A stretch of DNA of 10,083 nt from Desulfobacterales bacterium S5133MH16. GTDB lineage: Bacteria > Desulfobacterota > Desulfobacteria > Desulfobacterales > UBA11574. The stretch covers positions 1 through 10,083 of the forward strand of contig MAXL01000512.1 in NCBI GenBank assembly GCA_001751005.1, written 5' to 3'. Positions 1 through 8,062 of this stretch are shown here, piece by piece. The stretch's first letter is position 1; each line of letters starts with the position of its first letter. Below the pieces are notes generated by a model. It was not told the origin of the DNA. It saw only the letters and a list, made by a program, of their open reading frames with translations, and searched no databases. The position numbers were made by a program, and so were the translations under genes.

Positions 1-69
1 AGCCGGAGCGTAGCGACTCCTTAACTTTAGCTCACTTCAAACTTTAGCTCACTTGTAACTTTTCCGGCT
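1..69. repeat. Short tandem and inverted repeat cluster at left edge
   Basis: The 15-mer AACTTTAGCTCACTT occurs at 23-37 and again at 40-54, a period of 17 bp, and a third partial copy (AACTTT) starts in phase at 57. The cluster is bracketed by a 7-bp inverted repeat, AGCCGGA at 1-7 and TCCGGCT at 63-69. Inside the left part, GGAG (5-8) and CTCC (17-20) can pair to give a small hairpin. No start codon with a convincing reading frame covers it. It lies downstream of the minus-strand DUF39 gene and resembles an intergenic repeat. The element may continue beyond the window edge, so its true ends are unknown. The repeats are seen directly; the mobile or dispersed nature is inference. Confidence 0.6.
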
Positions 70-141
70 TGTCCGGGTTAGGTCTAAGAAATGAAACAGC
101 AAATTTTTTTCTACAAAAATACAAAATTCATCGCTGACACC

Positions 142-1317
142 CTAGGCCGGTAACGTAAACTGCGGTTCCCCGATAAGGAATTTCCCTTTGGAAATCCAGT
201 TTTTCAACATTTCAGCAATTTCCCGTGCCCTTACCATGCTCGATAGCGGAACCGCCGGTATTTCCTCGCCCCTGAATTTGATATGACCGCTTTTCAGATC
301 TGCATAACTGACCTGGCCATAGCTCTTTGAAATGCCGTTAGGGTAATCATGCCCATAATCGATTATCTGGGTAAACAACTCCTCATCCGAAACCGCCGTA
401 TACTGAACAATCTCTTCGTTCAGTACTGGTATGGGAATACCCAGGCCCACGGCAAGAGAACATCCATAGCCCTGAATACTCACCCCCATCAGCCATTTGG
501 GACTCATCTTTTTAAGATCACCCATGACCCACAATGTGCCTGCCGGTCCCACGGGAACCCCCTTTTTTGTTCTTTTTGCCAAAGGGTTGTGCTGGGTGCC
601 GTGCCAGGTAACATATCCTGTTGACCCACCCAGAAAAATACGGGTGCCCAGTCCGATTGTCTTGTAATACGGATCATTAAAAAGCGGGCTGAGCTGTCCG
701 CTCGAACAGTAATTTGCGTTGGCTGCTTTGGGTTTTAATGTGCCCATGTATGTATAAATTGTCTTTTTGCTGAGATTTATGGCACAGTTATAATTCTGAT
801 ACCCGTTTCTCGGATTACATAAAGTGGCCTGGGGGAGTTTGCGGAGTAAAATCTCCTTTTCGATCATCCGGTTTGGATAACAGTCTGTTCCATAAGCTAT
901 GGCCTTTAAATGCACTTTTTTCCCTGCGACAAGATCCTGGATCACATGACCGCCGCCATAGTTGAATTCCCCTGGATAGACCTTGTTCAACGGATCATCC
1001 TCACACGGCTCTGTGGCCCCGATATAGCAATCCACTGCGGCCACTCCAGCATATGCAGACACATTGTTCAGCCATACCTTGGAAGTTTTAATTGTGGGGA
1101 CAGAATGCCCGAAATTGACAAACGCTCCGGATGAACACATGGGGGCAAAAGTGCCTGTAGTAACAACATCTACACGCCTTGCCGCCTCAACAGGTCCTTC
1201 ATCCCTAACGATATCGATGATCTCTTCGGCGGTAACAACAACAACTTCTCCGGACCGGATTCTTTCATTGATCTCCTGGTAGGTCTTGTTGATTTTATAA
1301 TTTTTCATTGCTGACAT
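142..1317 (-). CDS. DUF39/COG1900 homocysteine biosynthesis protein (L-aspartate semialdehyde sulfurtransferase family)
   Basis: A 391-residue cytoplasmic protein of the COG1900 (DUF39) family. Members studied in methanogens help convert aspartate semialdehyde plus sulfide to homocysteine, and homologues are common in sulfate reducers. It has many cysteines (61, 97, 105, 146, 167, 178, 204 and one near the C-terminus in GYGCS). Cys146, in the motif AYGTDCYPN, is the best candidate for the family's catalytic cysteine. Glycine-rich family stretches are visible at 120-123 (YGGG) and in FLGGSTGYVTWHG. The protein ends after the core domain and shows no C-terminal CBS pair, which some archaeal members carry. 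ATG at 1317 is used; a second ATG three codons in (1308) is also possible, with AGG/AAGG upstream of both. The M23 peptidase gene ends 7 bp upstream on the same strand, so the two are probably cotranscribed. The partner ferredoxin-like (NIL domain) protein known from methanogens is not in this window. Family assignment is firm; the exact substrate is inferred. Confidence 0.85.
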   Translation of the reverse strand: MSAMKNYKINKTYQEINERIRSGEVVVVTAEEIIDIVRDEGPVEAARRVDVVTTGTFAPMCSSGAFVNFGHSVPTIKTSKVWLNNVSAYAGVAAVDCYIGATEPCEDDPLNKVYPGEFNYGGGHVIQDLVAGKKVHLKAIAYGTDCYPNRMIEKEILLRKLPQATLCNPRNGYQNYNCAINLSKKTIYTYMGTLKPKAANANYCSSGQLSPLFNDPYYKTIGLGTRIFLGGSTGYVTWHGTQHNPLAKRTKKGVPVGPAGTLWVMGDLKKMSPKWLMGVSIQGYGCSLAVGLGIPIPVLNEEIVQYTAVSDEELFTQIIDYGHDYPNGISKSYGQVSYADLKSGHIKFRGEEIPAVPLSSMVRAREIAEMLKNWISKGKFLIGEPQFTLPA

Positions 1318-1324
1318 ATGCCTT

Positions 1325-2704
1325 TTACCTGTTGTTTGAGGTTACTGTATTAATCTTATCTGAAATATTGTTTTTTATCCAGGATGCATCCCACCATTCA
1401 ACCGGATTGATAAAAGTGTTGTGAACAAGCATTCCAAAATGGAGATGATCTCCTCCCGTAAGTCCCGTAATTCCGGTACGGCCTATGATCTCACCCTTGG
1501 ACACCATCTGTTCCTTTTTAACAGTAAACGAGCTTAAATGTGAATACATACTAAACAGTCCAAAGCCATGGTCAATGATTACCGTTTTCCCGTAAATACC
1601 CAGGTATTCGGCAAAAACAACCTTTCCGGTGTTGGATGCAGAAACCGGTGAGCGTGCCACAGAAGCCAGATCAACGCCCATGTGGATCTGCCGGTCAATG
1701 ATATGCCCCTTGTATTTATACCTGCGATGATCGGCAAACCCGGCTCTTCTGGCTGACTTTGGAAGCCTTAGGAATGTGCCTTTCCAGTATAACTTTTTAT
1801 CAGTATTCTCCACTATACTTAGTATTTGTTTATAGTTATCAAGACGAACTTCGCGGTTAACTTTAAGAAATTTGTCCACCAGAGGCGTCTGGGAATCAGG
1901 AGAAATATCAACATCAAATTCCGGCATCTTCCAGTTAAGAAATCTGTCGGAGATTTCGAGTAAATCCTTTTTAAAAACCTTTCTTTTAATATAATAAGGA
2001 AGCCCCGCTCTGGAGCTATTGCCGGCAAAATCCGTTGCAGTAACAAAAATTTTAGTCCCGGGTCCCTGCTTATAATCAAGAGCAAAAAAAGCCATCAACA
2101 TATTATTATCTTTGAAATATCCCGGATATCCCGGAAAAAAGTTTTCCCCCACAAAAACTCCGCTTTTCGGGCACGTTTCCGACACCCTGTAGATAACAAG
2201 ACCTGCCCCTCCCTGGTTTACATTGTGGGCCCTGCTAAGAATGCCTACCTCAGGTGCACGGGTATCTATGATCACATCCTTTTCTAAGTAAGTTGTGTTT
2301 CCCTGCAACCATCCCCGCCATGAATAATCCCTTGCAACCATACGTAAAATCGCTTTTCCGTCGGTTATTCCCATTTTCACCGGCTCAACCAGGATTTTAA
2401 ATGACTCCTGGTGTATAATGCCACCGCGAATAAGGCCTGCAAACGGCAAATCCTTTTTAAATAAATCAACCTCCTTGCCGTCTTTAATCAGCCCGATCCA
2501 TATCCTTCGAACGCCGCTCTTTGCATCAGACACGGAAAGGGAAAGCTCCTGGGTCTTGCCTAAAGATGGAGATGGAAGTTCCAGCGTAATAGACGGTTTT
2601 TCACCTTCGAGCCTTACCACCAGTATCCAGGCAACCGGTAATATAACAATAAAACAAACCAGAACGATCAGCCGCGACTTTATGTTTTTCTTTTTAGTTT
2701 TCAA
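1325..2704 (-). CDS. Membrane-anchored M23 (LytM-type) peptidoglycan endopeptidase
   Basis: A 459-residue protein with a basic N-terminus (MKTKKKNIKSR) and one hydrophobic segment at about 12-30, giving a signal anchor with the rest in the periplasm. A middle region of about 35-240 looks beta-rich and Ig-like, with a DTRAPEV stretch and a TDFAGN stretch. The C-terminal M23 domain has all expected zinc and catalytic residues: His341 and Asp345 in HMGVD, His389 in YSHLS, and His420/His422 in HLHFG. It is therefore predicted to be an active endopeptidase cleaving peptide cross-links, not one of the degenerate LytM activators such as EnvC or NlpD. The start is TTG at 2704: no ATG or GTG lies upstream before an in-frame stop, and later starts would cut the anchor. 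An AGGAAAGG sequence lies about 14 bp upstream, which is long spacing. It is first in a two-gene unit with the DUF39 gene and divergent from the kdsA operon. Confidence 0.85.
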   Translation of the reverse strand: MKTKKKNIKSRLIVLVCFIVILPVAWILVVRLEGEKPSITLELPSPSLGKTQELSLSVSDAKSGVRRIWIGLIKDGKEVDLFKKDLPFAGLIRGGIIHQESFKILVEPVKMGITDGKAILRMVARDYSWRGWLQGNTTYLEKDVIIDTRAPEVGILSRAHNVNQGGAGLVIYRVSETCPKSGVFVGENFFPGYPGYFKDNNMLMAFFALDYKQGPGTKIFVTATDFAGNSSRAGLPYYIKRKVFKKDLLEISDRFLNWKMPEFDVDISPDSQTPLVDKFLKVNREVRLDNYKQILSIVENTDKKLYWKGTFLRLPKSARRAGFADHRRYKYKGHIIDRQIHMGVDLASVARSPVSASNTGKVVFAEYLGIYGKTVIIDHGFGLFSMYSHLSSFTVKKEQMVSKGEIIGRTGITGLTGGDHLHFGMLVHNTFINPVEWWDASWIKNNISDKINTVTSNNR

Positions 2705-2743
2705 TAGGTTATAATTCGCCTTTCCTGTTTTTTTAAATGAGTG

Positions 2744-2772
2744 ATATTAACAGCAAAAATATTGGTAATCAA
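2744..2772 (-). promoter_or_regulatory. Candidate sigma70-type promoter for the M23-DUF39 unit
   Basis: On the minus strand TTGATT (2772-2767) is followed by a 17-bp spacer and TAATAT (2749-2744), each matching consensus at four of six positions. The predicted start lies about 30 bp before the TTG codon of the M23 gene. The region is AT-rich, so a chance match is possible. Confidence 0.4.
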
Positions 2773-2797
2773 GGACTGTTTTTCCTTTTTTCGTTTC

Positions 2798-2826
2798 TTG
2801 ACTTTTAACCGTATGCAAGATAAAAT
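2798..2826 (+). promoter_or_regulatory. Sigma70-type promoter for kdsA
   Basis: TTGACT at 2798-2803 and TAAAAT at 2821-2826 are separated by exactly 17 bp, five of six matches for each box. Transcription would start near 2832-2834, about 30 bp before the kdsA ATG. This is the strongest promoter-like sequence in the window and would drive the kdsA-to-hpf gene run. Confidence 0.7.
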
Positions 2827-2860
2827 TTATTGTATCAGTTTAGGGTTATGATACAATAAA
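2826..2860. promoter_or_regulatory. Perfect 12-bp inverted repeat over the kdsA transcription start (operator-like)
   Basis: TTTATTGTATCA at 2826-2837 and TGATACAATAAA at 2849-2860 are exact reverse complements separated by 11 bp (GTTTAGGGTTA). The left arm begins at the last base of the -10 box and covers the predicted start site; the right arm ends 3 bp before the kdsA ATG. A repressor bound here would block transcription. If the real start is further upstream, the same sequence could form an RNA hairpin, with the only nearby AGGG (2842-2845) in its loop. The repeat is seen directly; the function is inferred. Confidence 0.6.
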
Positions 2861-2863
2861 ATT

Positions 2864-3685
2864 ATGAATACCATAGTTAAAACAGGCAACATCTCAATCG
2901 GACACGGATCCCCTCTGGTTTTAATTTCGGGACCATGCGTCATAGAAAACTATGAGACGACATATGCCATTGCGTCATTTCTCAAGGAACTGACTCATAA
3001 GCTCGATATCCCCTTTATATTCAAAGCGTCCTATGACAAGGCCAACCGGACATCCATAAATTCTTTCAGGGGGCCCGGTATAACAGATGGGCTTAATATT
3101 TTAAAACGTATCAAGGAAAAGCTCGATATTCAAATTATTTCGGATGTTCACAGAATAAATGAAATTGCCGACGCGGCCCGGGTATTGGATGTGATCCAAA
3201 TACCTGCTTTTTTGTGCAGACAGACCGATTTTATTGTTGAAGCCGCCGGAACCGGAATGCCGTTGAATATTAAAAAAGGCCAGTTTCTCGCTCCGTGGGA
3301 TATAATAAATATCGTCGAAAAAGTAACCTCCACCGGAAACCACCAGATCATGATCACGGAACGGGGAACCATGTTCGGATATAACAATCTGGTGGTAGAT
3401 TTCCGCGGCATAAAGATCGTAAAAGATACGGGATGGCCGGTGATATTTGATGCGACACACAGTATCCAGTTTCCCGGGGGGGCGGGGACGAGTTCCGGAG
3501 GGGATCGTAAATTCGCACCGGGTCTTGCCTGTGCTGCAGTTGCTGCAGGAGCAGACGGGATATTTATGGAAGTTCACCCTGATCCGGACAAGGCGCTTTG
3601 TGACGGACCCAATTCGTTACGGCTCGATTCACTATTTGAACTCCTATCCCGTCTAAAGGCTATCCGGAAGGCTATTGTAAGTTGA
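2864..3685 (+). CDS. kdsA: 3-deoxy-8-phosphooctulonate (Kdo-8-phosphate) synthase
   Basis: Condenses phosphoenolpyruvate with arabinose 5-phosphate to give Kdo-8-phosphate, the precursor of the inner-core LPS sugar Kdo, in the cytoplasm. The 273-residue length is normal for the family. The motif KANRTS (59-64) is the Kdo8P-synthase version of the substrate loop, separating it from DAHP synthases. Cys25 (SGPCVIE), His199 (DATHS), Glu236 (FMEVHPDP) and Asp247 (CDGPN) sit at a constant offset of 14 from the four metal ligands I recall for the Aquifex enzyme (Cys11, His185, Glu222, Asp233), so a metal-dependent enzyme is predicted. Cys246, next to Asp247, is a residue more usual in the metal-independent class. 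The ATG at 2864 has no strong Shine-Dalgarno at normal distance; AGGG lies 18 bp upstream. First gene of the operon, 4 bp before kdsC. Confidence 0.95.
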   Translation: MNTIVKTGNISIGHGSPLVLISGPCVIENYETTYAIASFLKELTHKLDIPFIFKASYDKANRTSINSFRGPGITDGLNILKRIKEKLDIQIISDVHRINEIADAARVLDVIQIPAFLCRQTDFIVEAAGTGMPLNIKKGQFLAPWDIINIVEKVTSTGNHQIMITERGTMFGYNNLVVDFRGIKIVKDTGWPVIFDATHSIQFPGGAGTSSGGDRKFAPGLACAAVAAGADGIFMEVHPDPDKALCDGPNSLRLDSLFELLSRLKAIRKAIVS

Positions 3686-3689
3686 ATTA

Positions 3690-4205
3690 ATGAGTTTAAA
3701 TAAGCTAAAACATATAAAACTTTTAATTCTTGACGTTGACGGCGTTCTCACCGACGGCGGAATTATTTATAATGATAACGGTGTAGAAACCAAGATCTTT
3801 AATGTAAAGGATGGACTCGGCATAAGACTCCTTATTAAAGCAGGGATCACCCTGTGTATTGCAACGGGCAGACGCTCAAACGCTCTTTATATCCGCTGTA
3901 AAAATCTGGGGATCGAACATATTTTTGACGGTCTTGGTGATAAGGCCGCCATGTTCGATCCAATTTTAGACCGGACCGGTGTATCGGCCAAACAGGTTGC
4001 ATTTATGGGTGATGATCTCCCTGACCTTGCGTTGATGAAAAAGGTGGGGCTTTCCATCGCCGTGGCCGATGCTCATAAAACTGTACTTAAAAATGCCGAT
4101 ATGGTAACATTGGCAAAAGGCGGAAACGGTGCGGTTAGAGAAGTCTGTGAAGCCATATTGAAAGCTCAAGGGCTCTGGGAAAACATTCTGGAACGTTTTT
4201 TATAA
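3690..4205 (+). CDS. kdsC: 3-deoxy-D-manno-octulosonate-8-phosphate phosphatase
   Basis: A HAD-superfamily C0-type phosphatase that removes the phosphate from Kdo-8-phosphate to release free Kdo, the step directly after KdsA. The 171-residue length fits the capless, tetrameric KdsC family. HAD motif I is DVDGVLTDG with nucleophile Asp15 and acid/base Asp17; motif II is Thr59 in IATGR; the motif III lysine is Lys85 in GLGDK; motif IV is Asp108/Asp109 in MGDDLPD. The C-terminal GGNGAVRE (144-151) is the typical KdsC tail that closes the neighbour's active site. Its ATG lies 4 bp after kdsA, and its TAA overlaps the lptC ATG by one base (TAATG), which implies translational coupling. Confidence 0.95.
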   Translation: MSLNKLKHIKLLILDVDGVLTDGGIIYNDNGVETKIFNVKDGLGIRLLIKAGITLCIATGRRSNALYIRCKNLGIEHIFDGLGDKAAMFDPILDRTGVSAKQVAFMGDDLPDLALMKKVGLSIAVADAHKTVLKNADMVTLAKGGNGAVREVCEAILKAQGLWENILERFL

Positions 4206-4789
4206 TGCTGTTTTTAAAGAACCATAATCACAAAAAGTTAAAACTGATTCTGCTTTCGGTCATTCTCGTTGCATTTGGCGTGATTTTGGCTGTTTTCATA
4301 AGCCATCGACATGTTATAGAAAAAGAGGAGGATGTAGTTTCAGACATACGGAGCAAAGCAAATATTTCAATAGGCAAAGCTCATCAAACGGCCATCAAAA
4401 ACGGAATAAAGGAGTGGGATCTGGACGCATCCTCAGTAAATTACATGGTTAATAAAAACCAGGCAATTTTCCAGGATTTGTCCATTACCTTCTACCTTAA
4501 AGATAAAAGCCAAGTTTACCTGACAGCGAATAAAGGAATTTTAAACATAGATTCAAACGATATGGAAATTTTTGGCAATGTTGTCGTAAAAAACTCAACA
4601 TACCGTTTGAAAACCGAAAATTTATTTTACGGGCACAACCGCCGAATCATTTTCTCAAAAGTTCCTGTTAAAGTTAGCGGCGTGGCCTTCGATCTTGCCG
4701 CTGATTCTATGTCTTTGAATTTGAATACAAATAAAACCATGTTTGAAGGAAAAGTAGAAGGGACCCTGCATGAGGTTATTAAACTTTAA
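4205..4789 (+). CDS. lptC: LPS export system protein LptC
   Basis: Bitopic inner-membrane protein that links the LptBFG transporter to periplasmic LptA and passes LPS across the periplasm. The 194-residue protein has a short basic N-terminus, one membrane helix at about 13-32 (LILLSVILVAFGVILAVF) and a periplasmic beta-jellyroll region of about 55-190 of the OstA/LptC type, recognisable in the pattern of alternating strands such as FQDLSITFYLKD and GNVVVKNSTYRLKTENLFY. Primary sequence is weakly conserved in this family, so the position between kdsC and lptA/lptB supports the call. It starts on the TAATG overlap with kdsC, and its last 20 bp overlap the start of lptA. Confidence 0.9.
   Translation: MLFLKNHNHKKLKLILLSVILVAFGVILAVFISHRHVIEKEEDVVSDIRSKANISIGKAHQTAIKNGIKEWDLDASSVNYMVNKNQAIFQDLSITFYLKDKSQVYLTANKGILNIDSNDMEIFGNVVVKNSTYRLKTENLFYGHNRRIIFSKVPVKVSGVAFDLAADSMSLNLNTNKTMFEGKVEGTLHEVIKL
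4757..4763 (+). promoter_or_regulatory. Ribosome binding site fixing the overlapping lptA start
   Basis: GAAGGGA lies 6 bp before the ATG at 4770, inside the 3' end of lptC. It supports the overlapping ATG over a TTG at 4797 that would avoid overlap but remove the basic N-terminal part of the signal peptide. Confidence 0.65.
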
Positions 4790-5354
4790 TAAAAATTTGT
4801 GTCCAATTCTTCTATTCTTTGCCTCGGTGTTTATGGTATTGGCCGTCCCTGTTGTTCCCCCGTCAGGGTATGCTGACGAAAAACCGCAGGATACAGATGC
4901 CCGTAGTCTTTCAGAAGACCGGAAGATCCATATTACAGCAGATAAACTGATCTCCGACAATGATGCCGATTACGCCGAATTTATTGGGAATGTAAGGGCG
5001 ACTCAAGAGGACACGGTTATCACCGCCGACAGTCTCAAGATTTTTGTAAAAAAAAATCCGGATAGTAAGGGCGCCCCCGGCGTTGGAACGGAATCAATTA
5101 ACAAAATAATTGCCAGCGGCAACGTAAAAATAAATTTCGACAACAAGGTTGCAGTAACCCCACAGGCCGTATACAATACAGAAACTGGAGTTCTTGTCTT
5201 GTCGGGTGACAATTCAAGGATTGTCAGTGGAAAGGATTCTATTTCCGGTGAAAAAATAACGATTTATAGAACTACCGGACGCATTACTGTTGAAAGCGGC
5301 GGTGAAAAACGGGTCGAAGCTGTGTTTTATTCCGGTGAAAAGGGTTTAAAATAA
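4770..5354 (+). CDS. lptA: Periplasmic LPS transport protein LptA
   Basis: Periplasmic bridge protein that oligomerises between LptC and LptD to carry LPS to the outer membrane. The 194-residue precursor has a signal peptide: a basic start (MRLLNFNKN), a hydrophobic core at about 10-30 and a likely cleavage after Ala35 (GYA|DEK). The mature part is one OstA-like domain, with the typical opening IHITADKLISDNDADYAEFIGNV-type pattern (split here by strand turns) and repeats such as IIASGNVKI and GVLVLSGDN. Its ATG overlaps lptC by 20 bp; its TAA is followed immediately by the lptB TTG. The gene contains a run of nine adenines (5048-5056) in frame. Confidence 0.92.
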   Translation: MRLLNFNKNLCPILLFFASVFMVLAVPVVPPSGYADEKPQDTDARSLSEDRKIHITADKLISDNDADYAEFIGNVRATQEDTVITADSLKIFVKKNPDSKGAPGVGTESINKIIASGNVKINFDNKVAVTPQAVYNTETGVLVLSGDNSRIVSGKDSISGEKITIYRTTGRITVESGGEKRVEAVFYSGEKGLK

Positions 5355-6077
5355 TTGGCGACACTGTCTCTAAAAAACCTGGTCAAGATATATAATGGAA
5401 AACCGGTTGTAAATTCCGTGAGCCTGAATATCAACGACAGCGGCGTTGTTGGTCTTCTCGGTCCAAACGGCGCAGGCAAAACCACCACTTTCTATATGAC
5501 AATTGGAATAATCAAGCCGGATAAGGGTCAAGTTTTTCTTGATGATGAAGATATCACGAGTTATCCTATGCATTTGAGGGCACGCAGGGGTGTCGGCTAT
5601 CTTCCACAGGAAACTTCCATATTCAGAAAACTGACCGTAAAGCAAAATATCATGGCGATTCTTGAAATCCTGCCCATCCCCAGATCGGAGCAGAAAGAGC
5701 GGACAGATATGCTTCTTGACGAACTCGGAATAAAACACCTTGCAGATCAAAAGGCAAACCTGCTCTCCGGCGGGGAAAGGCGGCGCCTTGAAATAACACG
5801 ATCACTGGCCACGAATCCGTCCTTTATTCTTCTTGATGAACCCTTTGCAGGTATAGATCCTTTGGCTGTAATCGACATAACAAAGATCATACGGCATCTA
5901 AAAAAAAGAGGAATAGGCATTCTCATATCAGATCATAATGTAAGAGAAACACTTGATGTCTGTGATAAAGCATATATATTAAACGAGGGTAAAATAATCG
6001 AATCCGGCTCACCGCAAAAGATAGCTTCAAGCGAAACCGCCCGCCGGATTTATTTAGGAAACGAGTTTAAATTATAA
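5355..6077 (+). CDS. lptB: LPS export ABC transporter ATPase LptB
   Basis: Cytoplasmic ATPase that, with LptF and LptG, extracts LPS from the inner membrane. All ABC motifs are intact in 240 residues: Walker A GPNGAGKTT (36-44), Q-loop at LPQE (83-86), signature LSGGE (137-141), Walker B ILLDEP (158-163) with catalytic Glu162, and H-loop His194 in ISDHN. The FAGIDP stretch after Walker B is typical of LptB. The start is TTG at 5355, directly after the lptA stop with no spacer; AGGG at 5341-5344 lies 10 bp upstream and the N-terminus (MATLSLKNLVKIY) matches the family. lptF and lptG are not in this window and are usually encoded elsewhere. Confidence 0.96.
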   Translation: MATLSLKNLVKIYNGKPVVNSVSLNINDSGVVGLLGPNGAGKTTTFYMTIGIIKPDKGQVFLDDEDITSYPMHLRARRGVGYLPQETSIFRKLTVKQNIMAILEILPIPRSEQKERTDMLLDELGIKHLADQKANLLSGGERRRLEITRSLATNPSFILLDEPFAGIDPLAVIDITKIIRHLKKRGIGILISDHNVRETLDVCDKAYILNEGKIIESGSPQKIASSETARRIYLGNEFKL

Positions 6078-6078
6078 A

Positions 6079-7515
6079 ATGGCGCTTGAATTACGACAAC
6101 AACTGAAATTAACTCAGCAGCTTATCATGACCCCCCAGCTGCAAATGGCTATCAAGCTTTTGCAATTAACACGACTTGAGCTTTTAAACACCATCAACCA
6201 GGAACTCGAAGAGAATCCGACTCTGGAAGAAGAAATCCTTGAAGTCGTCGTTGAAGAAAAGCTTGATAAACAGACTGAGAATAACTCTGCTGAAGTGCCT
6301 GATACAAAAGAGGTGACAATAGAAGAAAAAATCCGCGATGATATGGACTGGAGCAACTATATTGATGAATACAATTCATCGGGCAGAATACATTCCGAAA
6401 CCGAAAAAAAGGAGTCACCAAATTTCGAATCGTTCGTGGCACGCAAGGAGTCTTTGCGCGAACATCTGCTTTGGCAGTTGCTTATGACATCACCCACCGA
6501 GGACGAAGAAAAAATCGGAAGCATTATTGCCGGCAACCTCGATAAAGACGGTTATCTTGATGCCTCTGTTGAAGACATTGTCGCAATGAGCGGGGTTGAT
6601 ACCGAAAAGGTCGAAGAGATTCTAACGCTATTACAAACGTTTGATCCTATAGGGGTGTGTGCAAGGGATCTCAGTGAATGTCTGCTTATACAGGCAAGAT
6701 ATTTGGGTCTTGATGATACCATAGTAACCCAAATCATTAAAAAACATCTCAATCATCTTGAAAATAAAAATTATAGGGCTATCGCCAAGTCTCTAAAAAT
6801 AACTATTGAAGATGTTATTACCGCCATTAATGTTATCAAAAGCTTAGAGCCAAGGCCCGGGCTGCAATTCACGGATGAAGAACCCCAATATATAAATCCC
6901 GATGTTTTTGTATATAAAGTTGAAAATGAATTCATCATCTGGGTAAACGACGACGGAATGCCGAGACTGCATGTCAATAATTTTTATAAAAATGCAATTC
7001 GGGACGGCAAAAACGTTTCAAGCGAAGCAAAGGATTACATACAGGAAAAGATACGTTCTGCAACATGGTTGATACGGAGCATTCATCAACGTCAAAAAAC
7101 CATCTACAGAGTAATGGAAAGTATATTGAAATTCCAGCGGGATTTCTTCGAAAAGGGGATCTCATACCTAAGACCATTGGTGTTAAGAGATGTCGCAGAA
7201 GATATTGGAATGCACGAATCGACAATCAGCAGGGTAACAACCAATAAGTACGCCCATACACCGCGTGGTATTTTTGAGTTGAAGTATTTTTTTAACAGCT
7301 CTATTCAACGTTTTCATGGCGAAGCCATAGCCTCTGCCAGTGTTCAGGATAAGATAAAACAGATCATTGAAAGTGAAAATTCCAAAAGGCCGTATAGCGA
7401 TGATAAAATATCACGACTTTTAAAGGAGGAAAACATCAGTATCGCTCGCAGAACCGTAGCAAAGTATCGTGAGATAATGAGAGTGCTTCCATCGAACAAA
7501 CGCAAACAATTCTAG
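6079..7515 (+). CDS. rpoN: RNA polymerase sigma-54 factor
   Basis: Alternative sigma factor for -24/-12 promoters that need AAA+ activators. The 478-residue protein shows the full layout: glutamine- and leucine-rich region I at about 1-48 (QQLKLTQQLIMTPQLQMAIK), which contacts activators; an acidic variable region II at about 50-115; a core-binding region at about 120-300; a helix-turn-helix at about 369-388 (DIGMHESTISRVTTNK); and the RpoN box ARRTVAKYRE at 456-465, which reads the -24 element. The ATG lies 1 bp after the lptB stop, with only weak Shine-Dalgarno matches, consistent with translational coupling to lptB. Confidence 0.97.
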   Translation: MALELRQQLKLTQQLIMTPQLQMAIKLLQLTRLELLNTINQELEENPTLEEEILEVVVEEKLDKQTENNSAEVPDTKEVTIEEKIRDDMDWSNYIDEYNSSGRIHSETEKKESPNFESFVARKESLREHLLWQLLMTSPTEDEEKIGSIIAGNLDKDGYLDASVEDIVAMSGVDTEKVEEILTLLQTFDPIGVCARDLSECLLIQARYLGLDDTIVTQIIKKHLNHLENKNYRAIAKSLKITIEDVITAINVIKSLEPRPGLQFTDEEPQYINPDVFVYKVENEFIIWVNDDGMPRLHVNNFYKNAIRDGKNVSSEAKDYIQEKIRSATWLIRSIHQRQKTIYRVMESILKFQRDFFEKGISYLRPLVLRDVAEDIGMHESTISRVTTNKYAHTPRGIFELKYFFNSSIQRFHGEAIASASVQDKIKQIIESENSKRPYSDDKISRLLKEENISIARRTVAKYREIMRVLPSNKRKQF

Positions 7516-7528
7516 GGAGGTCTTAGGT

Positions 7529-8062
7529 ATGCAGACATCTGTAACTTTTAAGAATCTTGATCCTTCTGAAAATTTAAAATCTTACGTTAGAGACAAACTT
7601 GATCGTTTTGATAAATATCTATATAACCCGGCAGAAGCAAACGTTGTCCTTTCGGTTGAAAAGTTCCGCCATATGGCTGAAATCAACATAGCCGGCGACA
7701 GGCTCAACATATACGGCAAAGAAGTAACCGAAGACATGTATTCTGCCATTGACATGGTCCTTGACAAGATAGAAACACAGATAAAGAAAAATAAACAAAA
7801 AATCAGAAAACACCGAAGCGGGTCCAAATCCAGAGCAAAAGATATTATTGCTGAAGACACATTGTATTTGGACGAAGAAGCTACAGCAAAGATCAGGGTC
7901 ATGGATATCGAGTATAAACCCATGGATGTGGAAGAAGCAATCATGCAGATGGACCTTGTAAATAACAATTTTCTGGTGTTTACCAATGCCAGGACTGATC
8001 AGGTAAACGTCCTTTATCGACGTAAGGACGGCGACTATGGTTTAATCCAGCCGAGCACCTGA
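7529..8062 (+). CDS. hpf: Ribosome hibernation promoting factor, long form
   Basis: Binds the 30S decoding region and inactivates ribosomes during starvation or stress. At 177 residues it is the long form: an N-terminal RaiA/YfiA-type domain at about 1-100 (SVTFKNLDPSENLKSYVRDKL onwards, split by the beta-alpha-beta pattern), a basic linker around 88-108 (KKNKQKIRKHRSGSKSR) and a C-terminal dimerisation domain at about 120-172 (KPMDVEEAIMQMDL, FLVFTNARTDQVNVLYRRKDG). Long HPF forms 100S ribosome dimers by itself, while the E. coli protein at this locus is the short form and needs RMF. GGGAGGT at 7515-7521, 7 bp before the ATG, is the best ribosome binding site in the window and starts at the last base of the rpoN stop, so translation is likely strong relative to rpoN. 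Confidence 0.95.
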   Translation: MQTSVTFKNLDPSENLKSYVRDKLDRFDKYLYNPAEANVVLSVEKFRHMAEINIAGDRLNIYGKEVTEDMYSAIDMVLDKIETQIKKNKQKIRKHRSGSKSRAKDIIAEDTLYLDEEATAKIRVMDIEYKPMDVEEAIMQMDLVNNNFLVFTNARTDQVNVLYRRKDGDYGLIQPST